A stretch of 64,000 nt of DNA, taken from positions 558,001-622,000 of the forward strand of contig JACKQL020000007.1 of the NCBI GenBank assembly GCA_018296165.2, read 5' to 3'. The notes under the pieces are model-generated. The model worked only from the letters and a program-made list of their open reading frames with translations. It made no database searches and was not told the DNA's origin. This document shows, piece after piece, positions 23,917 to 35,353 of the stretch. The DNA comes from Termitomyces sp. T153. Lineage: Eukaryota > Basidiomycota > Agaricomycetes > Agaricales > Lyophyllaceae. Within the stretch, counting starts at the first letter, position 1. The number at the start of each line of letters is the position of its first letter. A program made the position numbers and the translations under genes.

Positions 23917-24158
23917 GATGTTCTAGTCGGGGGATGAGCAAGGAAGAAAATTGGGGAAAGAAAAGTAGATGACCATTGTGCGGGCCGCTTTGACCATCGA
24001 TGAGATGGAAAGCCCGCCGAGGTTTCTCCATCAGTATCCTATTTCTATGTCACGGGTACCATGAATGATAACACATAGTATAGGGTTTATGTATCTCAAC
24101 GAAGCTGTAATTGAAGTCGTTCGGTGAAGCTAGGCAAAAGCAGTCATGGAAGCATTAA

Positions 24159-26142
24159 TCATAACATGTACCGAAAACCCTTGACTTTGATCCTCTTCTC
24201 TTCCTCATCTCGATCCAGTGCTCGATTGAGAGACATCAGGTGCTGCCTGAATGCCCAACATAGTAGAATCGAAAAACCACTAGTGGATATACAAATGGCA
24301 TACGAATTATGATACGTAGGACCCCATGGCTTGGGCCACACGTAGCTGTGTGTTGGGTCAGAATCGTGAAAAAGAGCTGTACAATAATGTCACGCACGAT
24401 CCCGCGACGTTTCCTAGTTGCGAAAAAGCATTGATTAGGGCCAGGGCAACTGCGCGTTTGGAGGGTGGTCGGGGGAAGGTGTTGCTTATCCACGCGTAGA
24501 ACACAATAAATCCTGCGTAAGACTGAGCCATCAAGAATCTGTCCATGAGAGTATGTTGTGAAAGTTATGACAAGGGGAGGCTAAGAATGTGACGCACAAG
24601 GAGACATATCGAGCCGCGGTATTCATAGTTGAAATAGCAATGACGAATCCCACGATACCGAGAGCGTACGAACCCACGATATGATAGAAACGTTCACCAA
24701 CTTTATCGGAATGACTGAAAGCATCAAAAGAATCAGTTATAGTTCAGAAAGATTATGGATATTAGACCTACTGTGAGAGGAAAGCTGAGACGATGACGGC
24801 GAATAAGAATGGTGGGGCACAAAGTAGCAATGACACAGTAGTGTTGAAACCGAGGGTGGCGCTTAGCGTTGGGAAGAAGGCATTAAAGGACAAGGCCACG
24901 ACCTGTGAAGTCAATGCGAAAGAAAGCCACCAGACTTTGATATCTGTGATAGCCAACCAGAGCCCAGAACCTTGCCCTTCTGTCTGTTCCTCATCTCCAA
25001 CACCCACATCTTCCTCCATGCGACGAAGTGCGAGAGCACGCTCTTCAGCAGTGAGCCATCGCGTGTTCGCGGGGAAATCGGGGAGAACGAAAATAGCAAG
25101 TATAGCAAAAGCGATGGTCAAGGCGCCTTCTATATAGAAAAGCCATCTGGTATATCAATGAGGTTGAGTCGATTGAAAAAAAGAAAGATGTTACCTCCAC
25201 GCAGCGCGTCCGAGCTTGCCATCCATCCCGCTAAGAATTCCAGAGGCCATGAGAGCACCAAAAGCGTTGCTGATGATACTACCACAGTATAGGATGGCTG
25301 TTCGGAGACCGAGTTCATTCTTTTTGTACCATTTTGATAAGAGAAACTAGAAAACATAGGTAGAGATCGAGACGCTGAATGGCAATGTTTTCATCGACGT
25401 ACTAGTGCACCCGGAAAGAATGCTGCCTCGACGAATCCAAGGAAAAATCTGGTAAGAAGTGCACCAACGAAGCTAGGGAATTACACAGCCCACTGTTAAC
25501 AACTTGACAAGAAATCAGACATGCAAGTTTACTTGTGTGTAATTCCTGAGTATGACGAGTTCGTGATTGCTTACTTGCTCTAGAATGTGAAAGTTGGCGT
25601 ACCTGTCAAGACGGATATCGTTCCCCAGACAATCATACATGCCGGAAGGTAGAGGGATGGTCTTCCAATCCAGTTTAGGAACATATTCCTACAGAGATTT
25701 TGACATGAGCGTTGATTGCTTCTGAAGATCGACGTACGATGGGATTTGCATAATAATGTATCCGACATAGAGAATTGATAACAGAGTTGCAAACTCCTGA
25801 CCTGGTGTATACATATATCCCATGTTCTTGTTGTTACATTCATGGTCACTCAAAAAACTTACCCTTTAGCTTCAAATCTGCCTCGAAACCACGTAGCCTC
25901 GCCGCTCCTGCATTATTTCGGTCAATCTGGATAAAGGTCAATTGCGTCCTTGACAATGAAATGAAAAAATGTACATAATTAAGAATGTATATGATAACCA
26001 TGATGCTCATCCTTGCGTCGACCTTCCAAAGCAACCTGCGTTCCAATTTTTGGCGTGGTTCAGTCCCACCAAACTCTGCATCGGAGTCATCGACGTCGTC
26101 TCTTCCCTTCTCCAAGTTATCATTTTCGGAGTGCACAGACAT
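24159..26142 (-). CDS. MFS permease, allantoate/Dal5 (ACS) family, copy 1
   Basis: Proton-coupled permeases of the anion:cation symporter family import organic anions such as allantoate, ureidosuccinate, nicotinate or short peptides. The N-terminus is hydrophilic (MSVHSENDNLEKGRDDVDDS), then LERRLLWKVDARMSIMVIIY and ILNYIDRNNAGAARLRGFEA, the family signature (L-D-R-x-N-x-G/S-x-A-R). Further landmarks are LSILYVGYIIMQIPSNMFL, GRPSLYLPACMIVWGTISVL, FVGALLTRFFLGFVEAAFFP, GALTIAFAILAIFVLPDFPA, ERALALRRMEEDVG and FNAFFPTLSATLGFN. About twelve membrane segments are expected. One exon (25533-25545) is only 13 nt long and encodes most of GITHN between two canonical introns. A paralogue with the same structure lies at 30238-32317 in the opposite direction. 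The true substrate is unknown. Confidence 0.9.
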
Positions 26143-26377
26143 GACGCCGCGAGAATTTCACGAATCAAAACAAGTATTGCAATGTGCTCCTCGTTTTATA
26201 CATTCTGCGCGGTTCTTAAAAAACGATGAGCCACCATATGCTCAATCGGAGATAATCCAGATGGCAAACGTGTCATGAGGAGTCCGGGACATCTTTCTGG
26301 AAGAAAAAACCAAAAGTTCGGACCGAGTCCGGCATCACGCGCGCGTTGGACTTGGACTGAGATTTATTCACCGACTA

Positions 26378-26419
26378 CTATCCCACCCCCGTAGTTCGGA
26401 GTACCCCTTGAGTCGGACG
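26378..26419 (+). repeat. left terminal inverted repeat
   Basis: Forty-two bases identical to the reverse complement of 26968-27009; it forms the left end of the transposon derivative. Confidence 0.95.
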
Positions 26420-26967
26420 TCACAACCTAGTCACACTTAGTCAAACGCCCTTTTCAAACTCCACCCAGAGAATATTATGAGTAGAACGCGGAGAATATAT
26501 AGGATACAACAATCGAAGCCCTGTCCTTAGACATGTCACTGAGGGTCTTGTAGTTCACCTGGAGTTTTGCAAGGTAAGCTCTTTTATCCCAGTAAGACGA
26601 ATTTTGTTACTCACCTTGAGCTTGAGCCGCCTCTCCATAGGACTTGTACTGCCCCTCAGTGAGCCCCCGTATAGCCGCCTGGATACGCTCTCCATAGTCA
26701 CAAGAGCTCTGGATACGGCGGCGCCCCATGGGGGACAAACCGCGGTGAAGGTGAGGGTCACTAATTACGAAGGCGTGCAGGAAATTTCAGACTCCGCCTT
26801 GCCGTCGAATCGGCAGGCGTGACATTAACTCGACTATCGTCCACGACGGGAAACAACTACACTGTTCCTGAACTCGAATCAAGTTGGAAATAGGTGAGTA
26901 GTCATACTGTTGTCTGAGAATCAACTCTTGGACGCTCAACATGGCTATTTGCTGCAAAACCTTTTTT

Positions 26968-27009
26968 CGTCCGACTCAAGGGGTACTCCGAACTACGGGG
27001 GTGGGATAG
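26968..27009 (-). repeat. right terminal inverted repeat
   Basis: Forty-two bases, the exact reverse complement of 26378-26419; it forms the right end of the transposon derivative. Confidence 0.95.
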
Positions 27010-27011
27010 TA

Positions 27012-27366
27012 CATCGTGTCAGTAATTCTTATTCTTGTCACCACCAAAGTATGACAACTAATGTGGCTCCCTCAAATTATCATATTCTTTTTATCTGAAT
27101 TGTCAAAATGCTCTTTATAATGAGTAGAATGAAACCCCAAGACAGATTTTTAATATTGTCAAAATTGACAGAGATGTATCTTTTTATAGTTTCAAGCATG
27201 GCAGCAAAATTCCAATTTTTTTCTGGTTCAACCAATTTGGCACTTGTCACACTTTGGTGACTAAGTCACCTGCAACCCATAGGTAACTCAATCAACAAAG
27301 GCACGTGATGGAAGAGACGCGACGCGACGGGGTTGATTCAGCGCAACTACCTCGAGGCTTTGACCA
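27012..27366. other. intergenic region before the second RING gene
   Basis: AT-rich 355 bp between the transposon derivative and the RING gene. No gene was recognised; it presumably holds the RING gene promoter. Confidence 0.5.
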
Positions 27367-28202
27367 ATGGCTCTTTCGGACGAAACACGGGAGCTTATCT
27401 CCCGAGTCCTTGAGAGCCTTCCGGTACTCACTGCCGAAGACATTCCAGACGACGAAGACTCTTGCCCGATTTGTCTCATTCCATTCTCCTCCCTATTTCT
27501 AGACAACACAGATGACAACTGTGGCGTCACAAAGCTAGCCGCCTGTAACCATATCTTCTGTAGAAAGGAGTGCGTATAATGGTTCAATATCCACTTGGGT
27601 GCTGACAGGTTATCTATCAGCCTTACGCAATGGATTCAGAGTCTGGTGAGCACGTACACTCAAATGCAACACTGTCTCTCAACACTTCAACAGCACGGCA
27701 ACTGTCCTACCTGCCGCCATATTTTTTTGGATATCCGTCCGCCCTCCGATTCGGACAACGAATCTTCAGATGGTGGTGAATACATACCTGATGAGGACTT
27801 TGATGACGAAGATGATGGTTTCATGGATACCGATGGGTTCAGCGACGCCATTGGCTACACGACTGACGACATGGAGTATGACGGTCATGAATGGGACGAA
27901 AATGATAACAGAGACACCGACATGGAGGACATTGAGATAACCGGAGGAGTGGACGATGAGTCCGAATGGGGCCTGACGGATGGGGAATCCTCCCTCGCGT
28001 CAGAAGATGTGAACATTCCTTTCATTATGAATGAAGCAGACGAAGTGCATCATGCTGGCGGAGGTATGTGATCCACAAACACCTAGTATTACGTAGCCAA
28101 CGTTCCCAACGTTCCCGTTAAGCAGCAGAAGTTCAAGTTGGCATCACTTTGGCCGATCAACACTCTAGCGATGATCTGAATGAACCGGGACAAGACAAGT
28201 AG
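27367..28202 (+). CDS. RING-finger protein with acidic tail (probable E3 ligase)
   Basis: The N-terminus MALSDETRELISRVLESLPV is helical. The RING is split by introns: DEDSCPICLIPFSSLF, KLAACNHIFCRKDLTQWIQS and HGNCPTCRHIFLDIRP, giving C-x2-C, C-x-H-x2-C and C-x2-C ligands. The joins FCRK-D-LTQWIQSL and SL-HGNC use canonical GT-AG introns. The C-terminal half is strongly acidic (GGEYIPDEDFDDEDDGFMDT, DMEDIEITGGVDDESEWGLT) with no known domain and ends SSDDLNEPGQDK after a last intron. The RING core resembles the one at 10924-11796, but tails differ. Function beyond probable ubiquitin ligation is unknown. It is convergent with the alanyl-tRNA editing gene, about 150 bp away. Confidence 0.8.
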
Positions 28203-28355
28203 TATCCCATTCTCTGGATCTGTATTCGCCTGGAACTGTATAATTTACAACATACATTCCCTCACTCTACCTATCATTGTAAAACTATCACTATTCCACA
28301 GCCATATTGCATATCCAACATTTAAATGTGTCACCTTTTTGACATACAGACAAGC

Positions 28356-30043
28356 TCAGATCCCGTCAAGCAACTCACGCAACGCCACACTTTCTTTCTC
28401 CCGCCAGACTCCGACATATTTCCCACTCCATTTAAGACCCTTACCACCCCCTTTCACTCCAAGTTTCGACTTCAGTCCATCACCCACTTCCTTGATCTTC
28501 TTGTCATCTGAGCTAAAGAGAAGAAATATAGTTGTGCTCGTGGTGGTTTGAGAAGAAGGCGAAGATCCCAGGAGGATTAAATATGGTTGAGCAGAATCAG
28601 CCAAAGTTGAAAAAGCCAATGAAAATGCCGACAAGAAGCCCAGGGTATTTCCACTATCGTCGGTACGATGTATGATTTTCTTGAAAAGACCACCATCCCC
28701 CCTTTGCGCCATTTCGCCAATTATTTCTTTAGCGAGGTGTTGCACAAGCTCGGCTTCGATATCGCTAAGGCGTTTCCCAGCCTTTCTCCTTTCATCTACA
28801 ACTTGATTAACTCGTTCAGGAACCTGTGGCACACCACAGCTGAGAACAGAGGCTGTGCTAGTGAGCAAGTTGTGGGTCGAAGTAAGGTAAGTTATAAGAC
28901 GTGGTCCAGCAAGGAAATACAGCCTGGCATTCGTGGTATTAGAACGAGAGAGTGCATCAGTATGAGGCAGTAAGAAGAGTTGCAGATTGTGAATGCTCGG
29001 AAGATGGGTACCGCAACAACTGGAAAAGAGACTCATCAACGGCTCCGTGGATGCCATTTTACAGTACAAAACATACGGATTGCGATCAACTCCGTCAATT
29101 ACTACAACACGTTTGACACCGCCGGTATAATCTTCAGGAAGGCCTTTTCCAACTGCTCGACCGGTTTGAAGGACGGTGGTCGGCTTTTCCTCTGTTCTAT
29201 CTAATTCCTCAACCTCAACATGGACCCTTCGTCCCTCGAATACTAGCCGGTTGGCTTCATTTTGAATCGAGACGACTTCTTCAATTGTCATGCCACGGGG
29301 TACCTCAACATAGCACGGAGAGGGGTAAGCCGTGAGAGACCACGAGAGCGTTGGAAGCTCGAGCCGAGACTCCAGAAGCGCAGAAAGAAGATGCTGAGAA
29401 GTGTGCATCGACATCTACATGAAAGATGCCGTCAATTGTACATCGATGCGATCCAGGAGCCTAGGGGAACGTACGTGATCATAACGTCGATCATACCCTT
29501 CTTGACCCAAGGCAACAGTGACTTTTGCTCCAGGCGAAAAGGCTAGAAGTGCTGTGTCCGTATCACCTTCTTTGACACGAACATAATGCACTGCGTGACC
29601 GCCGTGGCGGTTTGCTTGCAAGACTTCCCATGTTACACCATCGGCATTGGTAGTAATCAATCCAGTGTCCGTGGGCTGTCCTCCCCCTTCCGGGAAAATG
29701 ACAGTGTCCTGAAGGATAACTTCAAGTAAAGGATCATTAGGTATCGCAGGCGCAATTACCGACTTCTTTGCTGGCTTTTTTGCGGGGATTGCCGCAGGCT
29801 GAGATAGAGACGCTGCGACGACAGCAGTGTCGAGAGTCCGCAGAAGAGGGTCACCTAGAGAGATGAAACGTTCGATTATTCAATGACCATCTCAAGACAC
29901 CAAGTGAAGGAAGGAATACGTTGGCAAGCAAGTATTCCAACTGGGATTGGGACCTTGATATCCTCTGAGATTTTCAAAGTAGGGGATATGATTCTATGGT
30001 AGTCAGATGGAGTCGTTTGAGGGTATAACACAGCAGTGGCCAT
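28356..30043 (-). CDS. alanyl-tRNA editing protein (AARSD1/AlaX-like)
   Basis: AlaX-type proteins hydrolyse mischarged Ser-tRNA(Ala) or Gly-tRNA(Ala) in trans. The protein starts MATAVLYPQTTPSDYHRIIS; after the first intron come GILACQRDPLLRTLDTAVVA and the N-terminal editing signature DTVIFPEGGGQPTDTGLITT. The zinc/active-site elements follow: HTSQHLLSALLESRLELPTL (HxxxH) and CCGTHLPSIHNLQLFL (CxxxH). VPRGMTIEEVVSIQNEANRL fits the same domain. The C-terminal part is predicted helical, as in eukaryotic AARSD1 homologues, and ends SVALRELLDGI. The aminoacylation domain of AlaRS is absent, so this is the free-standing editor. The ATG at 30043 was preferred because the upstream in-frame codon is TTG. 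It is divergent from permease copy 2, 194 bp away. Confidence 0.88.
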
Positions 30044-30237
30044 GGGATCAGCTTGCAAAAGGGAGGTTATTAAGGATTATGATATGTGTGTGTCCAAGTC
30101 AGGCGACATACATTCCATGACGTGTGACCCTTTTGACGTCCTGTCCAATCGGCACCCACAGATAAACTACTTAAGTCCTTAAGTATGACAAGGCGCCGCC
30201 GGTCAACGTATTCATAACACAAGCTCTCACTCGTCTC

Positions 30238-32317
30238 ATGTCTCCTTCGGATGTGTTTTCTCTAGATTCTGAAGCCTATCGTCCACTCCTCCCTCATTCT
30301 CCAGGTAACGTCATAGCTTCAAGTGTTTGTAATAGGCCTATATCTTACGGTGCTGCTACATGGAGGCGAGGGCACTCAAACAGAACATGAAGTGAATGAG
30401 GGAGCACTCCGAGCTCAGCTGGAGCGCTCCCTCTTGCGCAAACTTGACCGACGCATGTCGATTCTCATTCTTATATATATTCTAAACTGTAAGACCAACT
30501 CTCATTGAATTCATGAATGCAGTTATGAATCTCCTTGTACGAATAGACATTGACCGGAACAGTGTAACGTTAGGATTTTTGCTATCTATCCCTCTGGGTG
30601 GTTTTCATCATGCTTTTTGTTGCAGTGCGGCCAGACTGCGCGGGTTTGAGGAAGACTTGCACCTCGAGGGAAACCAGTTCGCGTCAATTCTCTCAATACT
30701 CTATGTCGGCTATATCTTCATGCAAATACCTTCGTGAGATCTTTCAAAATGACACTTTTTGCATTGTGCTGAAAAAAATAGCAATATGCTTCTCATTTAC
30801 GTTGGGAAACCTTCCAAATATCTACCCTCCTGCATGATAATCTGGGGATTTATCTCTATGCTCACTGGTACACGTCTTATATTCTATGTTGGGCATTCTC
30901 TTCTTATATAAGTCTTGGACTCCAGGAGTCACTACGAAGTTCGTCTGTCGTATCTATCAGAATGAGGTAACTTATCACCATGACACTCTAGTTTCTTTGG
31001 TGCCCTATGTACGCGTTTTTTTCTCGGTTTCGTTGAGGCAGCATTTTTCCCAGGCGCCCTGGTGAGCTTACCTTACAGGAGCACAATTCGACCATTCGTA
31101 TATTGACTTTTCTAGTTCCTCATCTCGAAATGGTATACAAGCAAGGAACTCTCTCGCAGAACTGCACTTCTTTTTTGCGGAAATTTGATCAGCAACGCCT
31201 TCGGGTCACTCATTGCCTCTGGAATTTTAGATACGATGGATGGAGTTCTTGGTTTTACTGCTTGGCGGTGAGTCGAGTAGCTGTTGTAATCAGCATACAA
31301 GTATGATCAATTCGATGCCTAGCTGGCTTTTTTTCGTGGAAGGTTTCTTAACTATCTTGGTGGCTATAATAGCAATGTTCGTTCTCCCAGACTTTCCCGA
31401 AAATTCTTATACCTGGCTCACGCCTGCTGAGCGGGCACTTGCAATTCGCCGAATGGCAGAAGTTGCTGACCCCTTGTTACTGCCGAGCGGGGGCAGCGTA
31501 GCCATAGATGGCTCTGAAAATCACTCGAAAGAGATAGGGCAAGGTTTGCGGCTAGCGCTTGCGGATTGGAAAGTCTGGTGGCTCGCTCTGTCAACGGGAG
31601 TCACGGTTATCTCCTTCTCCTTTAACATCTTCTTCCCGACATTGAGTGCAACGCTAGGCTATGGAATAACGGCTACTTTGCTGCTCTGTGCCCCTCCTTG
31701 GATATTCTCTGCAATAGTTTCGATTGCTGTATCAAGGTATCTATTGACCCTGTGCGGACTCGCTTGCTTGATTGTCTTGCTGACCACTCTGCAGCCACTC
31801 TGATCGCACTGGAGAACGATTCTGGCACATAGCAATTCCGCTTCTCATCGCTGGCCTCGGCTTTATGATTTCCATTTTGACAATGAATACTATGCTCCGA
31901 TACCTGTCTATGTGAGAAATGAGAATTAAACTTTACGACTGCTAAATGAGTATTGATGATCGACTGGCAGGTTCCTGATGGCTCAAGGTTACGCTGGACA
32001 TGTATGCTTCTTGGCTTGGGCTTCCGGAACTTTCTCTCGACCCTCGTCTAAACGGGCGGTCGCTCTTGCCCTGATCAATTGTGGGTCGACCCTAGGCAAC
32101 ATCTTTGGATCGTGGGTCTCTTCCACTGAACAATCCTGTCTAAGACTTATGTCAGTGTAGTTATGCTTGGCCATCTTCCTGGGGACCAAGCTATTCGCAC
32201 TCGTATGCCATCTGTATAGTGTGTATTGCCATTTCGGTCGGAATGTGTTTCGCTTTCCGACGGCATTTGGTTTTCTTGAACCAGAGGAACGAGAATGGAC
32301 AGAAGTATCTGCTTTAG
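30238..32317 (+). CDS. MFS permease, allantoate/Dal5 (ACS) family, copy 2
   Basis: Paralogue of the permease at 24159-26142, in the opposite orientation. It begins MSPSDVFSLDSEAYRPLLPH; landmarks include QLERSLLRKLDRRMSILILI, YILNYIDRNSVTAARLRGFE, LSILYVGYIFMQIPSNMLLI, MIIWGFISMLTG, GALCTRFFLGFVEAAFFPGA, ILVAIIAMFVLPDFPENSYT, FSFNIFFPTLSATLGYGITA and SRPSSKRAVALALINCGSTL, ending RNENGQKYLL. Exons of 22 nt (30547-30568) and 13 nt (30926-30938, encoding most of GVTTN) are required; all introns read are GT-AG. The intron after NSVT uses the donor GTTAGG at 30569, which keeps the frame open. Compared with copy 1 the hydrophilic N-terminus and loops differ, so substrates may differ. The gene appears intact. 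Confidence 0.88.
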
Positions 32318-32683
32318 CTTAGACCTATATATAGATATTGAAGAGAAAAGATTTTCGATTTGGGGTATGATCAGTTTGGGGCAGTATAAGTGACTCAGAA
32401 ATATAGAGTGATTGTGGCCGGGGCGGAAGCGGCGCAGAGTAAAATGGGTATTATTATGGCCATGAAACCTGATGTCGGGAGACACGAGTCTTGGTATGTA
32501 CGGATCTTGGCTTGACCAAGGAAGACGGAGGAAGACACAGGAATACCAAAAGATTGGGGAAAGCGGACCGGCAAATATTATTTATGTTCACGGGTTCCAC
32601 GCGTTAAGCGCATCGACTTCATCTTGCTCTGATCTTCCACTGCTCCTCCCTCCTTCCCGTCTCTTGGGATTGGCGCTGTCCAG
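32318..32683. other. intergenic region upstream of NEM1
   Basis: 366 bp between the end of permease copy 2 and the NEM1 start; presumed terminator and promoter. No gene recognised. Confidence 0.5.
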
Positions 32684-34147
32684 ATGAACTCTCTGGCCTA
32701 TCTCTCGCGTCAATTCGATGTCCTCGCTTCCGCAAAGACCCCTCCATCTACCCCATCCTCTGACCGTCCTTCCTTCATCGGTGACCGTCTCGGAAAGGAG
32801 AGGTCCTTGGATTCAGAACTACCTCGTGTCAATACCTGGTCGACGAAATCGTTTCTCTTCCCTTCATCGCCAAACACGACCTCGACCACCCTAAAACGTT
32901 CCTTCTCGTCACCCGCCTTTGCTTCTCTCAAAAGACTAGGATTACAGTCGATCCCGTCCTCTGCATCGCCCGATGTCGAAGCACGACCGTGGTCAAAGTC
33001 CCAAGTAGAGCACATTATCCGACGGATATTCTTTATCCGCGTCTTTGTCTTGGTTTGGGACAATCTGCGTGCTGCTTGGTTGTCTCTTTGGAAGCATAGG
33101 AGACTAGAAGAACATCCAATATCGATATCAACCACCGAGAAACCCCTGGAAGCGGGAGAGCAACTTGTTGAGAATAGTATACTACAACCTCCATCTCCTG
33201 GACTTCCGCTACCATCTGCTTCTTCCACTTTGCCTACCAACCCCAGTCATATATCAGATCCAGCACAGTACGCCTCTACTGAACTTCCCACCCATTCATC
33301 CACCAGCCCACCTACATTTCTACAATCTTCTGAACTTCCTACCGACGCTTCGCGATCGTCGACACCATCATCTGGGGTAAGGAAGACCCCCTTTCACCTA
33401 CAAAAAACCCTTGTACTCGACTTAGACGAAACCCTTATACATTCGACGTCAAGGCCCATACACTCTTCAGTAGGAGGCGGTGGGTTTTTCGGCTTAGGAT
33501 CATTCCGTACCCGCAACAAAGGTGCGAGCCACATGGTTGAAGTGGTATTGGGTGGGCGCTCTACATTATATCATGTATACAAGCGACCCTTTGTCGACTT
33601 TTTCCTCCGAACAGTATGTTGGTGTCCTCCTTTTCCTATTCGCTTATGTCAAAGTGTTCAGGTTTCAGGGTGGTATAAACTTGTTATTTTCACGGCTTCC
33701 ATGCAGGAGTATGCCGATCCGGTGATTGACTGGCTGGATGCTGGACGTGGTATCCTTGGCCATCGTTTTTTCCGGGATGTGAGTGCACAACTCGCATGTA
33801 TGAGCGACTGACGCTGATCTTGGGAAAGTCGTGTACTCAACTACCTAATGGGTCCTTTACCAAAAACCTGTCTATCGTCGAGGCAGATCTGTCCCAAGTC
33901 TGTCTCGTGGATAATTCTCCTATAAGCTATCGTGTCAACGAAGGTGAGCCCTTCCTTGTCCAGTGACCTTACAGTGATTTCAACGTCCACATGAACAGCC
34001 AACGGAATTCCTATTGAAGGTTGGACACATGACCCATCGGATGAGGCTTTGCTCGATCTCCTGCCTGTCTTAGACTCATTGCGCTTTACTTCTGACGTTC
34101 GTCGCGTCCTTGGACTACGTACCGCAGGCGGTCACGGCCATTCATAA
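32684..34147 (+). CDS. NEM1: Nem1-type nuclear envelope phosphatase catalytic subunit
   Basis: Nem1 with Spo7 dephosphorylates the phosphatidate phosphatase lipin (Pah1/Ned1) at the nuclear/ER membrane and so controls lipid storage and nuclear shape. A long Ser/Pro-rich N-terminus includes a hydrophobic stretch [20 protein letters not shown], a likely membrane segment. The C-terminal FCP1-like HAD domain has [20 protein letters not shown] (DxDxT/V), [35 protein letters not shown] and [15 protein letters not shown], then [21 protein letters not shown] Gly-rich insert follows the DxDE motif ([16 protein letters not shown]). Small introns interrupt the domain after FLRT, FFRD and VNE. The product ends [10 protein letters not shown]. 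Confidence 0.92.
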
Positions 34148-34477
34148 CTCTTGCTCTCCGTCCTATTTATCATTGCCTGACATAGAGGTATCAGCTCTTT
34201 ATCTGGTGTTCTATCCAATTCGTTCCTGTAGCTACTTATTTTTCATTGATACCACTGCAAAGACTCTACATACAAATCATCCAATTGCCTAATTTAACGT
34301 TGTACAACCCTCTTCTGTTTTTGAACGCCTACTGTCAGCTGAGATCAAGTGGGAATTTCTCCCGGCTGCGTCATTACTATCAAGATACATGTTGTGTGAG
34401 ACTGGTATTAAAAATGGTGAACGGGAAAGATGTATGACATCCACAAAGAACCTAATATATAGATGAAAACCAAAAAG
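34148..34477. other. convergent 3' region between NEM1 and SNF7
   Basis: 330 bp, AT-rich, no coding signal; presumed 3' ends of both convergent genes. Confidence 0.5.
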
Positions 34478-35353
34478 TCAGTGTGCGGGCATGGCCAAGG
34501 CCTCTTGAAGCTCTTTGAGCTGCGCTTCCTCGTCGTCCTCAATAGCGACATGTTGCCGCGGACCTAGGCACACTCAATAATTACAAGAGTATGGAATTGC
34601 GAAACATCCATACCTTCCTTGACCCCCTCGGGCAAGTGTACAGGTGCGTGCTCTGCGCCGCTTAATCGCTCATTGAGGGAGTCCTGCTCCAGCTCTTCCA
34701 ACTCCTGCTGGATTTCGTCCTAGAGGAGGGCATGATGAGTGAAATCATGTGAAACTTCATGAAAAGAGCTACCTGGTCTATGCCTTCCATGCCATTTATA
34801 GGATTTGCAAGGGAACTCGCGATCTCATTGGCAAGCTCCCGCTGCTCATTCACGGTCGCCATAGTTGCATCCACCTTATCAATATTGCTGTTTCACATAA
34901 TTGTAAGTAATTCTACACCAGCGAAGCTGATACGTGACGCACAGGTTACCGTGAATGGTCTGCAACGCAGATGCGGCCTTCTTCATCGCCGCCAGCGTCT
35001 CCGCATTGAGATTGGCGGACTCTAGGGTGTTGACTTGCATCTCTAGTTGTAGTCGCGTACCAGCCAAACGGTCCAGTTCTAATTCGCTCGCCTTCTTTCG
35101 TTTCAAAGCTGCTGTCGCAACTAGAGGGGTATTCAGCCCTCATGAGCAGCGCACAAAGACAAGTGAACGTACGGGCTTTGTTTGAGACAGCGTTCGCCTT
35201 CGCCTTCTTTAGCTCTTCTTCAATCTTCTTCTGTAGATGGTCCTCCTTCTTTTCGATCATCTGGAGTTGCTGCCGTAGTGTAACTATTGCATCCCGAGCG
35301 GACTGCTTGGGATCGCGCCGTGCACCAAAGTAGCTCATGAAACTATTCATCAT
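34478..35353 (-). CDS. SNF7: ESCRT-III subunit Snf7/Vps32 (CHMP4)
   Basis: Snf7 polymerises into ESCRT-III filaments that cut membrane necks in multivesicular body sorting and other scission events. The start MMNSFMSYFGARRDPKQSAR contains the expected amphipathic N-terminal helix; the real start could be the third Met. Core helices: RDAIVTLRQQLQMIEKKEDH, LQKKIEEELKKAKANAVSNK, AALKRKKASELELDRLAGTR and LQLEMQVNTLESANLNAETL, then ALQTIHGNL and DKVDATMATVNEQRELANEI. The C-terminus DEIQQELEELEQDSLNERLS is the autoinhibitory/MIM2-like part and ends KELQEALAMPAH. Four to five small exons. Length and pattern are typical. Confidence 0.9.

Larger units (their letters stand above)
26376..27011. mobile_element. 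non-autonomous DNA transposon (pogo/Tc1-mariner-like deletion derivative)
   Basis: Perfect 42-bp terminal inverted repeats lie at 26378-26419 and 26968-27009 (outer end CTATCCCACCCCCGTAGTTC), each flanked by TA (26376-26377 and 27010-27011), consistent with the TA target duplication of the Tc1/mariner-pogo superfamily. Inside, on the minus strand at about 26729-26615, an exon reads MGRRRIQSSCDYGERIQAAI followed by RGLTEGQYKSYGEAAQAQ, a Psq/CENP-B-type helix-turn-helix like the N-terminus of pogo-type transposases. It ends at a GT donor; the acceptor around 26566 leads into VNYKTLSDMSK and nothing more. No DDE catalytic domain fits in 636 bp. The element is therefore an internally deleted copy that would need a transposase supplied from elsewhere. 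Confidence 0.88.

Noticed and set aside
30489..30625. Permease copy 2 as a pseudogene
   Set aside because: Two obvious splice choices near 30562 break the frame, but the donor GTTAGG at 30569 and the acceptor at 30625 restore IDRNSVTAARLRG, and the rest of the gene is open.
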